A stretch of 64,000 bases of DNA, taken from Sphaerulina vaccinii (lineage: Eukaryota > Ascomycota > Dothideomycetes > Mycosphaerellales > Mycosphaerellaceae). The translations under genes and the position numbers were made by a program. Location: positions 1,193,001 through 1,257,000 of the forward strand of contig JAKUDP010000025.1 in NCBI GenBank assembly GCA_022570795.1, given 5' to 3'. Position 1 is the first letter of the stretch; the number at the start of each line of letters is the position of its first letter. Below are positions 41,419-50,196 of this stretch, in pieces. Under the pieces are notes generated by a model. That model made no database searches and was not told the DNA's origin. It was given only the letters and a program-made list of their open reading frames with translations.

Positions 41419-44400
41419 ATGCGCATCACCGAGCTGATCATCGATGGCTTCAAGTCGTATGCCGTGCGCACTGTCATCTCTGGCTGGGACTCCACCTTCA
41501 ACGCAATCACTGGACTGAACGGATCGGGCAAATCGAATATACTGGACGCGATATGTTTCTGCTTGGGCATTGGCAAGTTCGAGTTGTTGCGCGCGACAGG
41601 TGGCGCGAGTGATCTCATCTACAAGCGAGGACAGGCGGGCATCACGAAGGCGTCAGTCACGCTGGTGTTTGACAACAGTGATACTGCGAAATCACCCATA
41701 GGCTTCGAAGATGTACCCATCATCAATGTCACGAGGCAGATCGTGCTGGGAGGCACGAGCAAATACCTCATCAATGGACACCGCGCACAACAGCAGACAG
41801 TGCAGAATCTGTTCCAGAGCGTGCAGCTGAACATCAACAATCCCAACTTCTTAATCATGCAGGGCAAGATCACCAAAGTGCTAAACATGAAAAGCACCGA
41901 GATTCTGGGTATGGTGGAGGAGGCGGCAGGCACGCGCATGTTTGAGGATAGACGGGAGAAGGCTCTGAAGACGCTGGCGAAGAAGCAGACCAAGGTGGAA
42001 GAGCTGGAAGGTCTACTAAAGGAAGAGATTGAGCCAAAGCTGGAAAAGCTGCGCAACGAGAAGCGCGCATTCTTGGAGTTCCAGAGCACGCAGAACGACC
42101 TGGAAAGACTTACGAAGCTTGTGATCGCATACGACTACATCAAGAGCAAGCAGAAGATGGAGCAGAGCGCGCAGGACCTCGCAGCCAAGAAGGAACGTGC
42201 ATCTGAACTGGAAGGCAGCGCGGAGAAGCTACAGCGAGAGATTGGGGTACTGGAGGAGGACAAAGAGAAGGTGCGAGCTGCACGCGATAAGGAGCTGCGC
42301 AAAGGCGGCAAATTCGCGAAGCTGGAAGAGGCTGTGAAGGAGCATTCGATCAGCCTGGAGCGCCTGGACACGAAGCTGGAACTGAAGAAGTCTTCGATGG
42401 CAGAAGAGCAGGAGCGCTTGCAAAAGGTGCAGGCTACAGTCTCGGAGCTGGAGAAGCAATTGCAGCAGAGGACTGAGGCACATCAGAAGCTGCAACAGCA
42501 GTATGAGACAGCGAATAAAGAGTTGGTAGAACAGAAAGCGGAAGTGGACAAGAAGGAGGAACTACTTCAGACTCTGCAGACTGGAATCTCTTCGAACGCT
42601 GGTTCTGATGGCGGTTACGCTGGTCAGCTGTCTGCTGCTCGTGATAGTGCATCGAAAGCAGGGACAGAGATTGAGCAGTCGAAACTCAAGATCAATCATT
42701 TGGAAGCGCGCATCAAGGAGGACGAGCCACGTGCGAAGAAGGCTGCAAAGGAGAACTCCGGGCTGTTGAAAGATCTGGAGTCGCTGCGTACACAAGCCGC
42801 GAAGCTACAATCGCAACTAGACAAGGTTGGGTACGAACCTGGCAAAGAAGAGGAGCAACTGGCAGAGAAGGCGCAGCTGGAGAAACGTATACGAGCGTTA
42901 CAGAGCGAGGCTGAAGGTCTGCGAAGACAAGTTGCCGGACTAGACTTCACCTATTCAGATCCAGAGCCAAATTTCGACCGCAGGCGAGTGAAGGGCCTGG
43001 TTGCACAACTGTTCAGATTGCCCGAGGCTGCGACAGAAGCGAGCACAGCACTTGAGATCTGTGCAGGAGGGCGACTGTACAATGTCGTCGTGGATTCTGC
43101 GAAGACCTCTTCTGCACTCATTGAGAACGGCAAACTTAGGCGACGAGTGGCAATCGTGCCTCTGGACAAAATCGATGCTTCTCAGGCGGATGCCAGGAAA
43201 GTAAACGCTGCAAAGCAGCTATGTCCAGAAAAGGTGCACCTCGCGATCAACCTGATCGGCTACGAGCACGAAGTCGAGAAAGCCATGGAATATGTCTTTG
43301 GAAACACCTTGGTCTGCGCCGATGCTGCAACCGCCAAGAAGGTCACCTTTGACCCATCAGTACGAATGCAAAGCGTGACCGTGGAGGGCGATACCTATAA
43401 CCCGAGTGGTACACTTTCTGGTGGCTCTGCGGCGTCAGGAAGCGGTGTCCTGCTCAAGCTCCAGAAACTCAACATCATCACTGAAGAACTCGAGTCGGAG
43501 CAGGCGAAACTTTCAGCGCTCGAAGACGTAATGGCACGCGATGCTCAAAAGCTGAAAAGTGCTCGCCAATCGAAGCAGGAATTGGACCTGAAGACGCACG
43601 AGATCCAGCTTGCTGAAAGCCAGATCGCCAGTAACTCCTCGAGCAGCATCATCGCATCAGTTCAGGAAATGAAAGAGACCATTGCTGCGCTCAAGGACAA
43701 CATTCAGACTGCAGAGACACGTCAGACCGAGGCCAATGCTGAAGTGAAGCGCATCGAAAAGGACATGAAGGACTTCTCCTCGAACAAGGAAGCCAAGCTA
43801 GAACAGCTGCAGACTGAGCTTGACAAGCTGAAGAAGGCTCTGACGAAGACGCAAGGCTCGATCAAGCCACTGCAGCAAGAGGTCCGCGATGCGAGCATCG
43901 AAGCTGAACAGACCGGAGGCGATCTCTCTACCGCTCAAGAAGAACTGCACGATGCCGAGACGACACTCAAAGGGCAACAAGAAGAGCTGACTTTGGATGA
44001 GTCCGAACAAAAGGAGATTCGTGACAAGCATGCTGAAGCGGAGGCTGCGCTCAACGACGAGAGGAGGAAGCTCAGCTCGTTTGACGACGAGATCGCTGAC
44101 CTTGATCGTGCCGCAAAGCGAAAGAACCAGCAAATCTCCGACGAGAAGATCGAAGCGCAGAAGCTCGGCCATGCCATCGACAACTTTGCCAAGGCTCAGC
44201 AGGGAGCTCAGCAAGCGGTTGCCAGCCTCGAGAAGGAGTACGACTGGATTCTCGAAGAGCAGTCGTCTTTCGGTCGTGCAAACACACCTTACGACTTTCA
44301 CAACCAGAACATGTCCGAATGTCGGTCGAACCTCAAGAATGTGACAGAACGCTTCACGGGCATGAAAAAGAAGATCAATCCTGCCGTCATGGCCACGATC

Positions 44401-44961
44401 GACAGCGTCGAGAAGAAAGAGCGCGATCTGAAGAACATGATGAGGACTGTCATTCGAGACAAGAAGAAGATCGAGGAAACCATAATCACCCTCGACGAGT
44501 ATAAGAAGGAGGCACTCTTCAAGACGTGGTCGAAAGTCAATGAGGATTTTGGCCTCATCTTCAATGATCTTCTACCCGGCAACACAGCCAAACTCGACCC
44601 TCCTGAGGGCAAGGAAATCAGCGATGGCCTCGAAGTCAAGGTGTGCTTGGGCAAAGTGTGGAAACAGTCTCTCACCGAACTGTCGGGAGGTCAGAGATCG
44701 CTCATCGCGCTTTCACTCATCTTGTCTCTGTTGCAATACTCTCCTGCACCGATGTATATTCTAGATGAAGTTGATGCTGCTTTGGATCTGTCACATACAC
44801 AGAACATTGGACGACTGATTCGGACACGGTTTAGAGGCAGTCAGTTCATTGTTGTTTCATTGAAGGATGGCATGTTTGGAAATGCCAATAGGATATTCAG
44901 GACGAGGTTCATGGATGGCACTTCTGTTGTACAGGCGTTGACGCCGGCTGATATGAAGTAA
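41419..44961 (+). CDS. SMC2: Condensin ATPase subunit SMC2
   Basis: Intronless, 1180 aa, the normal length. The head starts MRITELIIDGFKSYA with Walker A TGLNGSGKSN (residues 31-40). Long coiled coils follow, and in the middle the hinge (VKGLVAQLF, GGRLYNVVVD, NPSGTLSGGS). The C-terminal head carries the signature ELSGGQRSLIALSLI near residue 1087 and Walker B PMYILDEVDAALD. The SMC2-specific NPNFLIMQGKITKVLNMK after the first head strands distinguishes it from SMC4 and cohesin SMCs. With SMC4 it forms condensin, which compacts mitotic chromosomes. The intact 3.5-kb frame is a useful control for sequence quality. Confidence 0.97.
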   Translation: MRITELIIDGFKSYAVRTVISGWDSTFNAITGLNGSGKSNILDAICFCLGIGKFELLRATGGASDLIYKRGQAGITKASVTLVFDNSDTAKSPIGFEDVPIINVTRQIVLGGTSKYLINGHRAQQQTVQNLFQSVQLNINNPNFLIMQGKITKVLNMKSTEILGMVEEAAGTRMFEDRREKALKTLAKKQTKVEELEGLLKEEIEPKLEKLRNEKRAFLEFQSTQNDLERLTKLVIAYDYIKSKQKMEQSAQDLAAKKERASELEGSAEKLQREIGVLEEDKEKVRAARDKELRKGGKFAKLEEAVKEHSISLERLDTKLELKKSSMAEEQERLQKVQATVSELEKQLQQRTEAHQKLQQQYETANKELVEQKAEVDKKEELLQTLQTGISSNAGSDGGYAGQLSAARDSASKAGTEIEQSKLKINHLEARIKEDEPRAKKAAKENSGLLKDLESLRTQAAKLQSQLDKVGYEPGKEEEQLAEKAQLEKRIRALQSEAEGLRRQVAGLDFTYSDPEPNFDRRRVKGLVAQLFRLPEAATEASTALEICAGGRLYNVVVDSAKTSSALIENGKLRRRVAIVPLDKIDASQADARKVNAAKQLCPEKVHLAINLIGYEHEVEKAMEYVFGNTLVCADAATAKKVTFDPSVRMQSVTVEGDTYNPSGTLSGGSAASGSGVLLKLQKLNIITEELESEQAKLSALEDVMARDAQKLKSARQSKQELDLKTHEIQLAESQIASNSSSSIIASVQEMKETIAALKDNIQTAETRQTEANAEVKRIEKDMKDFSSNKEAKLEQLQTELDKLKKALTKTQGSIKPLQQEVRDASIEAEQTGGDLSTAQEELHDAETTLKGQQEELTLDESEQKEIRDKHAEAEAALNDERRKLSSFDDEIADLDRAAKRKNQQISDEKIEAQKLGHAIDNFAKAQQGAQQAVASLEKEYDWILEEQSSFGRANTPYDFHNQNMSECRSNLKNVTERFTGMKKKINPAVMATIDSVEKKERDLKNMMRTVIRDKKKIEETIITLDEYKKEALFKTWSKVNEDFGLIFNDLLPGNTAKLDPPEGKEISDGLEVKVCLGKVWKQSLTELSGGQRSLIALSLILSLLQYSPAPMYILDEVDAALDLSHTQNIGRLIRTRFRGSQFIVVSLKDGMFGNANRIFRTRFMDGTSVVQALTPADMK

Positions 44962-45390
44962 TGGGATGAATTGGGTATACCATGGGCATGAGACGTTTGT
45001 CGTTGGTTGTTGTTCATATTTCGTAGCCTTGTGCAGGCAATTTCATGTTCGGTTGAAGAGGAGGAGATCACATGTAGTCTCACATTGATACTGATCTTTC
45101 AGGCTATGTGTCAATGAAGTACTAACGCGACGGCCGTAGTCGGCCCGCAAAGGTGGAGGTGGTGGAGCTCTGCCCAGCACTCCAAGAGCTCTCCAGGCCT
45201 TCAATAGCCGACTTCACTTCTATACCATTGATGACAACGGTCCGAGACACCTGTGCTCTGTGTATGTGGGTATCCGAGATATATCACTGGGTTGAGCTGG
45301 CGTCTGACCAAAACGACACTTTTACGATCAAGATCAAGAACAAGAACAAAAAGAAGTTCACCAAACAATTAAAAAAGTCCCATCTCGACA
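44962..45390. other. Intergenic, nothing recognised
   Basis: SMC2 3' region and promoter of the kinase gene; an A/C-rich leader (AAGAACAAGAACAAAAAG) lies just upstream of the kinase ATG. Confidence 0.4.
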
Positions 45391-46857
45391 ATGTCCTCCA
45401 CAACATCGACCAAACCTCAACGCCAAAATCGCGATACCCTTCTATCATCCCTCCCACCACCATACCCAGGCGATCTACGTGCACAAATCAAAAGCCAAGT
45501 CTCCAACCCGGCCAACAAAATCCCGTTATTGGTGATTCTCGACGACGATCCAACAGGTACACAAACCTGCCACGATATCCAGGTTTTGACTTCTTGGGGA
45601 GTTGCCAACTTGAAGAATGCATTTACGTCAGATGTTACTATGAAGGTTGGAGGATTCTTCATTTTAACGAATAGTCGTGCTCTTCATCCACCTCAGGCTG
45701 AAAAGCTGATTAAGGAGATTACGAGGAACGTAAAAGCCGCGTCGGAGGGTGTTGGGAAGGGGTTTGAGATTGTGTTGAGGTCGGATTCTACGTTAAGAGG
45801 ACATTTTCCTCTTGAAGCTGATGCTGTTAGTTCAGCCCTCGGAGAAAAAGCGGATCTTTGGATTTTGGCGCCGTTTTTCTTGCAGGGTGGAAGGTATACT
45901 ATCGGAGATGTGCATTATGTTGATGAAGAAGGGATACTGGTACCTGCTGGTGAGACGCAATTTGCTAAAGATGCGACGTTTGGGTATCAGGAGTCGAATT
46001 TGAAGGATTGGGTTGTTGAGAAGAGTGGCGGAAAGATTGAGAGGGGGAGGGTTGTTAGTCTGGATTTAGAGGATGTTAGGAACGGGGGACCGGGAAAGGT
46101 GAAAGAGTTGTTGGAGGGTTTTGAGAAGGGGAGTGTGGTTGTTGTTAATGCTGCTAGTGAGAGTGATATGGATGTTGTTGTGCTTGGGTTACTTGAGGCG
46201 AGTAGGAAGAGGAGGATTTTGTTTAGGAGTGGTGCTGCTTTGGTTTCGAGTAGGTTGGGTATTAAGCCTGTACCGCCTAAGACGGCTGAGCAGCTGAATT
46301 TGGATTCGAAAGTGGGGGGTTTGATTATTGCGGGTTCGTATGTGCCTAAGACTACGGCACAATTGGAAGTCCTGGTGCAGAAGAGTGGCGACCGGCTGAC
46401 GACTGTCACTCTTGATGTTGGCAAGCTGCTAGAGTCGGCAGAGGTGGCCGAGCAGATCGTCAAGCAGGCTCAAGCTACTGCTGCAAGCGAGATCGAGAGA
46501 GGCCAAGACGTGCTCATCATGACCAGCCGCAAGCTTGTGACAGGCGCTGATGGTACAGAGAGCTTGAATATTGGCTCCACTGTGGCGAAGGCTCTGGTGT
46601 CTTTCTTGACGGGCCTGCAGTCGCGTCCGCGATATGTGATCGCGAAGGGTGGCATCACTTCTTCTGATATGGCAACCAAGGGGCTGAACATGAAGATTGC
46701 CACTGTCGTTGGTCAAGCAGCGCCTGGCGTGCCACTCTGGGAGTGTTTAGAAGAGAGCTCGAAATGGGCTGGCATTCCTTATGTGGTATTCCCTGGCAAC
46801 GTCGGGTCCAATGATACTCTGTTCCAGGTCGTTGATGGATGGAGAGCTAAGCAGTAG
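45391..46857 (+). CDS. Four-carbon sugar-acid kinase (DUF1537 / 3-oxo-tetronate kinase family)
   Basis: Single exon, 488 aa. The N-terminal domain opens with LLVILDDDPTGTQTCHDIQVLTSW and continues FFILTNSRALHP, VLRSDSTLRGHFPLEAD and LAPFFLQGGRYTIGDVHYV. The C-terminal nucleotide-binding domain has GLIIAGSYVPKTTAQLE, VLIMTSRKL, RYVIAKGGITSSDMATKGL and YVVFPGNVGSNDTL. The family phosphorylates 3-oxo-tetronates and related acids for catabolism; in bacteria it sits with a class II aldolase, but no aldolase gene is visible nearby. Codons in the central part (about 45.6-46.33 kb) are strikingly T/G-rich compared with both ends. It ends 9 bp from the Rad51 paralogue, tail to tail. Confidence 0.87.
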   Translation: MSSTTSTKPQRQNRDTLLSSLPPPYPGDLRAQIKSQVSNPANKIPLLVILDDDPTGTQTCHDIQVLTSWGVANLKNAFTSDVTMKVGGFFILTNSRALHPPQAEKLIKEITRNVKAASEGVGKGFEIVLRSDSTLRGHFPLEADAVSSALGEKADLWILAPFFLQGGRYTIGDVHYVDEEGILVPAGETQFAKDATFGYQESNLKDWVVEKSGGKIERGRVVSLDLEDVRNGGPGKVKELLEGFEKGSVVVVNAASESDMDVVVLGLLEASRKRRILFRSGAALVSSRLGIKPVPPKTAEQLNLDSKVGGLIIAGSYVPKTTAQLEVLVQKSGDRLTTVTLDVGKLLESAEVAEQIVKQAQATAASEIERGQDVLIMTSRKLVTGADGTESLNIGSTVAKALVSFLTGLQSRPRYVIAKGGITSSDMATKGLNMKIATVVGQAAPGVPLWECLEESSKWAGIPYVVFPGNVGSNDTLFQVVDGWRAKQ

Positions 46858-46866
46858 ACCCATACT

Positions 46867-48150
46867 TCAGGTAGTCCCGTTTTCAACATCGAGCGTCTTA
46901 CTAGCCAGATTCGCGGCAGTATCGGCAAGTCCTTTTGCAGCAACGGCACTCTCATCTTCCTCTTCCCAGCCATATTCATCAGCCTCCTCGTCGGAGTCTG
47001 CAATCTCCTCGTAGAATCGTTTGCGAGCTGGTTTGGCAGGACTTGAGCTTTTCTTCGATTGCCTAACGACTACCGGCACAGGGGAGCTACTCGTGAGGTC
47101 GACTGTGGTATGTTTGGGTCGAAGCATGCCTTCATCTGTGATCTCGATACCAATGGCGTTTCTAACATCCGAAGTAGGATCGAGAGGCATCAGATTCCGG
47201 CCCTGACATTTCTGCACCCCAGCAAATCTGCCAGCGAAGTCACGGAAGACGACTGTCCTGGACCATATGCCATTCTCCCACTCGGAGCCGCCGAGTCCAG
47301 GGCCTATAGCTGCTGCCAGACCATCATCGGCTCGCATCTTGGACCCGCAACCAGTGGTGACAACGACTGCCATGTTGCGCAGGACGGCAAGCTTGCTAAG
47401 TGCTGTCACAAAGGTACCTAGTATTGCATATCTTCGACCTGCCTGCCACTTCTGTTGTTCGGTTCTGTTGCCACTTCCGTATGGCATGCGAGGATAGTCG
47501 ACATTCAGAATAGCTTCCAGTCCGTCCAGGACCATGAGAGTAGTGCCTTCAGGTGGGAATGATGACGGTGGACGGAGAACGAGAGCAAGCAAATGCGAGA
47601 AAGTCGAGACAGAGAAGTAACGGAAGAACTCGCGAAGGACTCGCTCTTCAGATTTGTCTTTAGGTAGCTCAATGCTTTCGAGGACCTTTAGCTTAGGTGC
47701 GCCCAGAAGCGTTGCACAATCTGCTGTTTTATCAGTGCCGTGGTCAGTTTGCTCCTGTATGCCACTCACCGATCCATGCTACTTTGCCATTTGTCTTAAT
47801 CGCTTCGACTGCAGCTTGGAAGGCAATCGCTGTCCTCCCTGCACCTGCCGGTCCCCATATTTCAGCAATCTTGCCTCGCTCGAAGCCCGCACCGGCAGAG
47901 GGATTGTTGCCAGTTAAGGAGTTGTCCAAATATTTGATGCCACTTGAGATGGCTGAAGTATTACTCGAGCCGATGACTTGAAGTGCATCAGCCGCGGACT
48001 GCGTAGCTAGTCGATCTGTTGCACCACAATCAGTAGCACGTCTAATGTCATCTTGCGAATGCTCATCCTACGTGTGGAAGTGGTTGGCTGGGCTTGGGAG
48101 CTGCAGCCGCCAGGTGAGGAGATCGTGATGACCGGATTATGGGCAGACAT
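46867..48150 (-). CDS. Rad51/RecA-family paralogue (Rad55-like), DNA repair
   Basis: Exons 48150-48072, 48015-47770 and 47723-46867 (introns 56 and 46 nt), 393 aa. The RecA core starts with GIKYLDNSLTGNNPSAGAGFERGKIAEIWGP, then Walker A GPAGAGRT (Arg in place of the usual Lys), KVAWI, a Walker B strand TTLMVLDGLEAIL and VLRNMAVVVTTGCGSKM. The C-terminus is a basic then acidic tail (KPARKRFYEEIADSDEEADEY) that looks like a nuclear localisation signal. Rad51 paralogues help load Rad51 on single-stranded DNA in homologous recombination. Which paralogue it is (Rad55, Rlp1 or Xrcc2-like) I cannot tell. An unspliced intron 1 would end the protein early. Confidence 0.75.
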
Positions 48151-48615
48151 GCTGCCAACTTCGATCTGTCTACATGTGTCAGACCGTGATGGGAATATCG
48201 TGATGTCGATACAAATGATGAAAGTGTGGAAGGGAACGCGTCCGAGTCGCGTAGTAACGCCACCGCCAAGATCGTTGTCTTCGCGGAAGTCGATTCCGAT
48301 GTCGGTGCCAGTAAGAGACAACCACTCCACCTTCTCCTGCGACTCTGCAAACTCATCATCAACATATCATCGCGCCATCGCAATTCATGTCGAGACAGAC
48401 GCGCCAAATCTCCGTGCCACGAGCAAGTACGACAGGTAGGATTACAACGAGCTCGGCGGCATGATATCAACGCAACTGCATGAACGCGACGGATACCAGC
48501 AGACAACGAAACATCTCGCTTAATAGCTCGACAGGGAAGTATTCTCGCGTTTGCTCATCACTTCTGCCATCGGCGGTCATTCCTCAACGATTTGACCACC
48601 ACTTGATGAGAAGTC
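48151..48615. other. Divergent promoter region, no supported gene
   Basis: Upstream of both the Rad51 paralogue and the DUF6604 gene. Small ORFs only. Confidence 0.35.
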
Positions 48616-49332
48616 ATGGCATCTTTGTCGAAGATCGCGAAGCCCGCGAAGGTGATCGGCCGCTACTTACGCTAGAAAGCAGGCACAAAACAGGTCATCG
48701 AGTGGCTAGCCCGCACAGCAGATCGCGTGGGCGACCTTGCGTCCTGCTTAGACTGCCTGAAGCCGGGAGCCAATAAAACAAAGCTGTCGAAGACCGATAT
48801 TGAGACCATTCGCATCAAGACACACGAGCTGAAGAGACTTGCCGAGATCATCGCCAACTCAGATCCTCCAATTGGAGTGCCTCACGATGTGCTGCGGGTT
48901 CTAGAGGATGTTATTGCTGGCCAGCAGGCCTGCGCTGGCTGGTATGCTTCTCAAGCGATTGATGAAGCCTCCGAACTATCAAGCCAGAATGAAAGCCACG
49001 CTTATTTCATCGGAGTCCTCAAACAGATTCAAGCAATTCTCCGTCCAGCGGTGATCTTGAACGATATCCAGGAGCTAAGTCGCGCAGCATCAGCAAAGAA
49101 GGGGAGATATACTGATGCTGTACCGAGCAATCTCTTCAACGTCCTCGATCTTCAAGACAGCCTGGAGGGATGCAGCGACTCCGAGGATTCTACCGTGTAT
49201 CGTCAACGCCAGAAGGCAAAGAAGTCGAAGAAGAAGAGTAAGCATGATAGCCGCCTACGACTATACCCTAGAGCGTTGACATCTACGATTAGGCAAACCC
49301 CTGATCAACCTCAAGGCGAAGCCAGTAAATGA
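48616..49332 (+). pseudogene. DUF6604-domain protein, N-terminal part with in-frame TAG
   Basis: From ATG 48616 the frame reads MASLSKIAKPAKVIGRYLR, then TAG (48673-48675), then KAGTKQVIEWLARTA in the same frame. Fungal DUF6604 proteins begin with a Tyr-x-Arg-Tyr-Lys-x-x-Thr...Trp-Leu-x-x-Thr-Ala pattern, so the TAG stands where a Tyr codon is expected. The rest fits the family (THELKRLAEIIA, AYFIGVLKQIQAILRPAV) and ends in a basic, Lys-rich stretch. Alternatively a 42-nt intron (GTGATC...AACAG, 48652-48693) removes the stop and joins KPAK to VIEWLA. The remaining protein is far shorter than usual DUF6604 proteins, so the C-terminal part is missing or diverged. Function of the domain is unknown. 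Confidence 0.55.
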
Positions 49333-50196
49333 CAGCTCTTCAAACCGCACAGAAGTGTGCCACGATCAAGACGACCCGCCATACGTATGCTTTCGTAGCG
49401 CCATGAAGCAGAGTTTCAAGCGACCATGGTTCAGAAGTCAGCATCAGTAAACCGTCTTCGGCCGAAGTTCCACTACTACGCAAACAGCGGCCTGAAGACA
49501 GTAGTCATGGAAGATCGAGAGCTGCAAGCTCATTTCCGTGTCAAATGTAGCCTGGTTGATACAGCATGCTGCTGTTTCTATCAGAAGCAGTTCAAGCGTG
49601 TAGAGGGAGCAATCGAAATCGCCACTCTGTCTAAAGCTTCTCAGACTCTTCTTCGGACGCTCCATTCATGTCCGAAGGGCGTGACAATGCTTCCAGGCCG
49701 CACGACTGCCTTAAGAAACAGCACTTCTGAGGAAGCCGTTCTACGCCTTCCTTAGCTGAGCATTCGCGATCTCATGCTGACCTTCTCTCCATCTCTTGCC
49801 CTTAGCACGATGTGCTTCCCGATCCATGCCGTTGTTGGGTCGATGAGGTGGTCATCGTGGCAAGGAGTAACAGGAAGGATGCGCCAAGAATGGCAGGAAT
49901 GGCAGCATTGAACTGCATTCTCGAAACATCATGAAACAAAATTTTGAACAAGCACCAAGACGAAGATTTCAGGATGGAGAGAGTTCAGGGAAGATGACAC
50001 GAGATGCAAGTCGTCGACGCCAACCTCGTCACGAGCCTGGCGTGTCCTTCTCGCGTTTACCTCATCAAACTCTGTCGCGTCCAACGCGATCGTGAACAGC
50101 CCTGTTGCCTGGGGAAGTTATTGGCGATGTACATTGTACAAATTCCGGTTCACGACCGTGCAGTATGAAAGATCATTGGCACTGATGTGATAAGAA
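49333..50196. other. Intergenic, one unassigned ORF
   Basis: A 109-codon plus-strand ORF (49426-49755; FHYYANSGLKTVVMEDREL, SLVDTACCCFYQKQFKRV) may be a remnant of the DUF6604 gene's downstream part, but I cannot show this. The rest holds nothing recognised. Confidence 0.3.
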
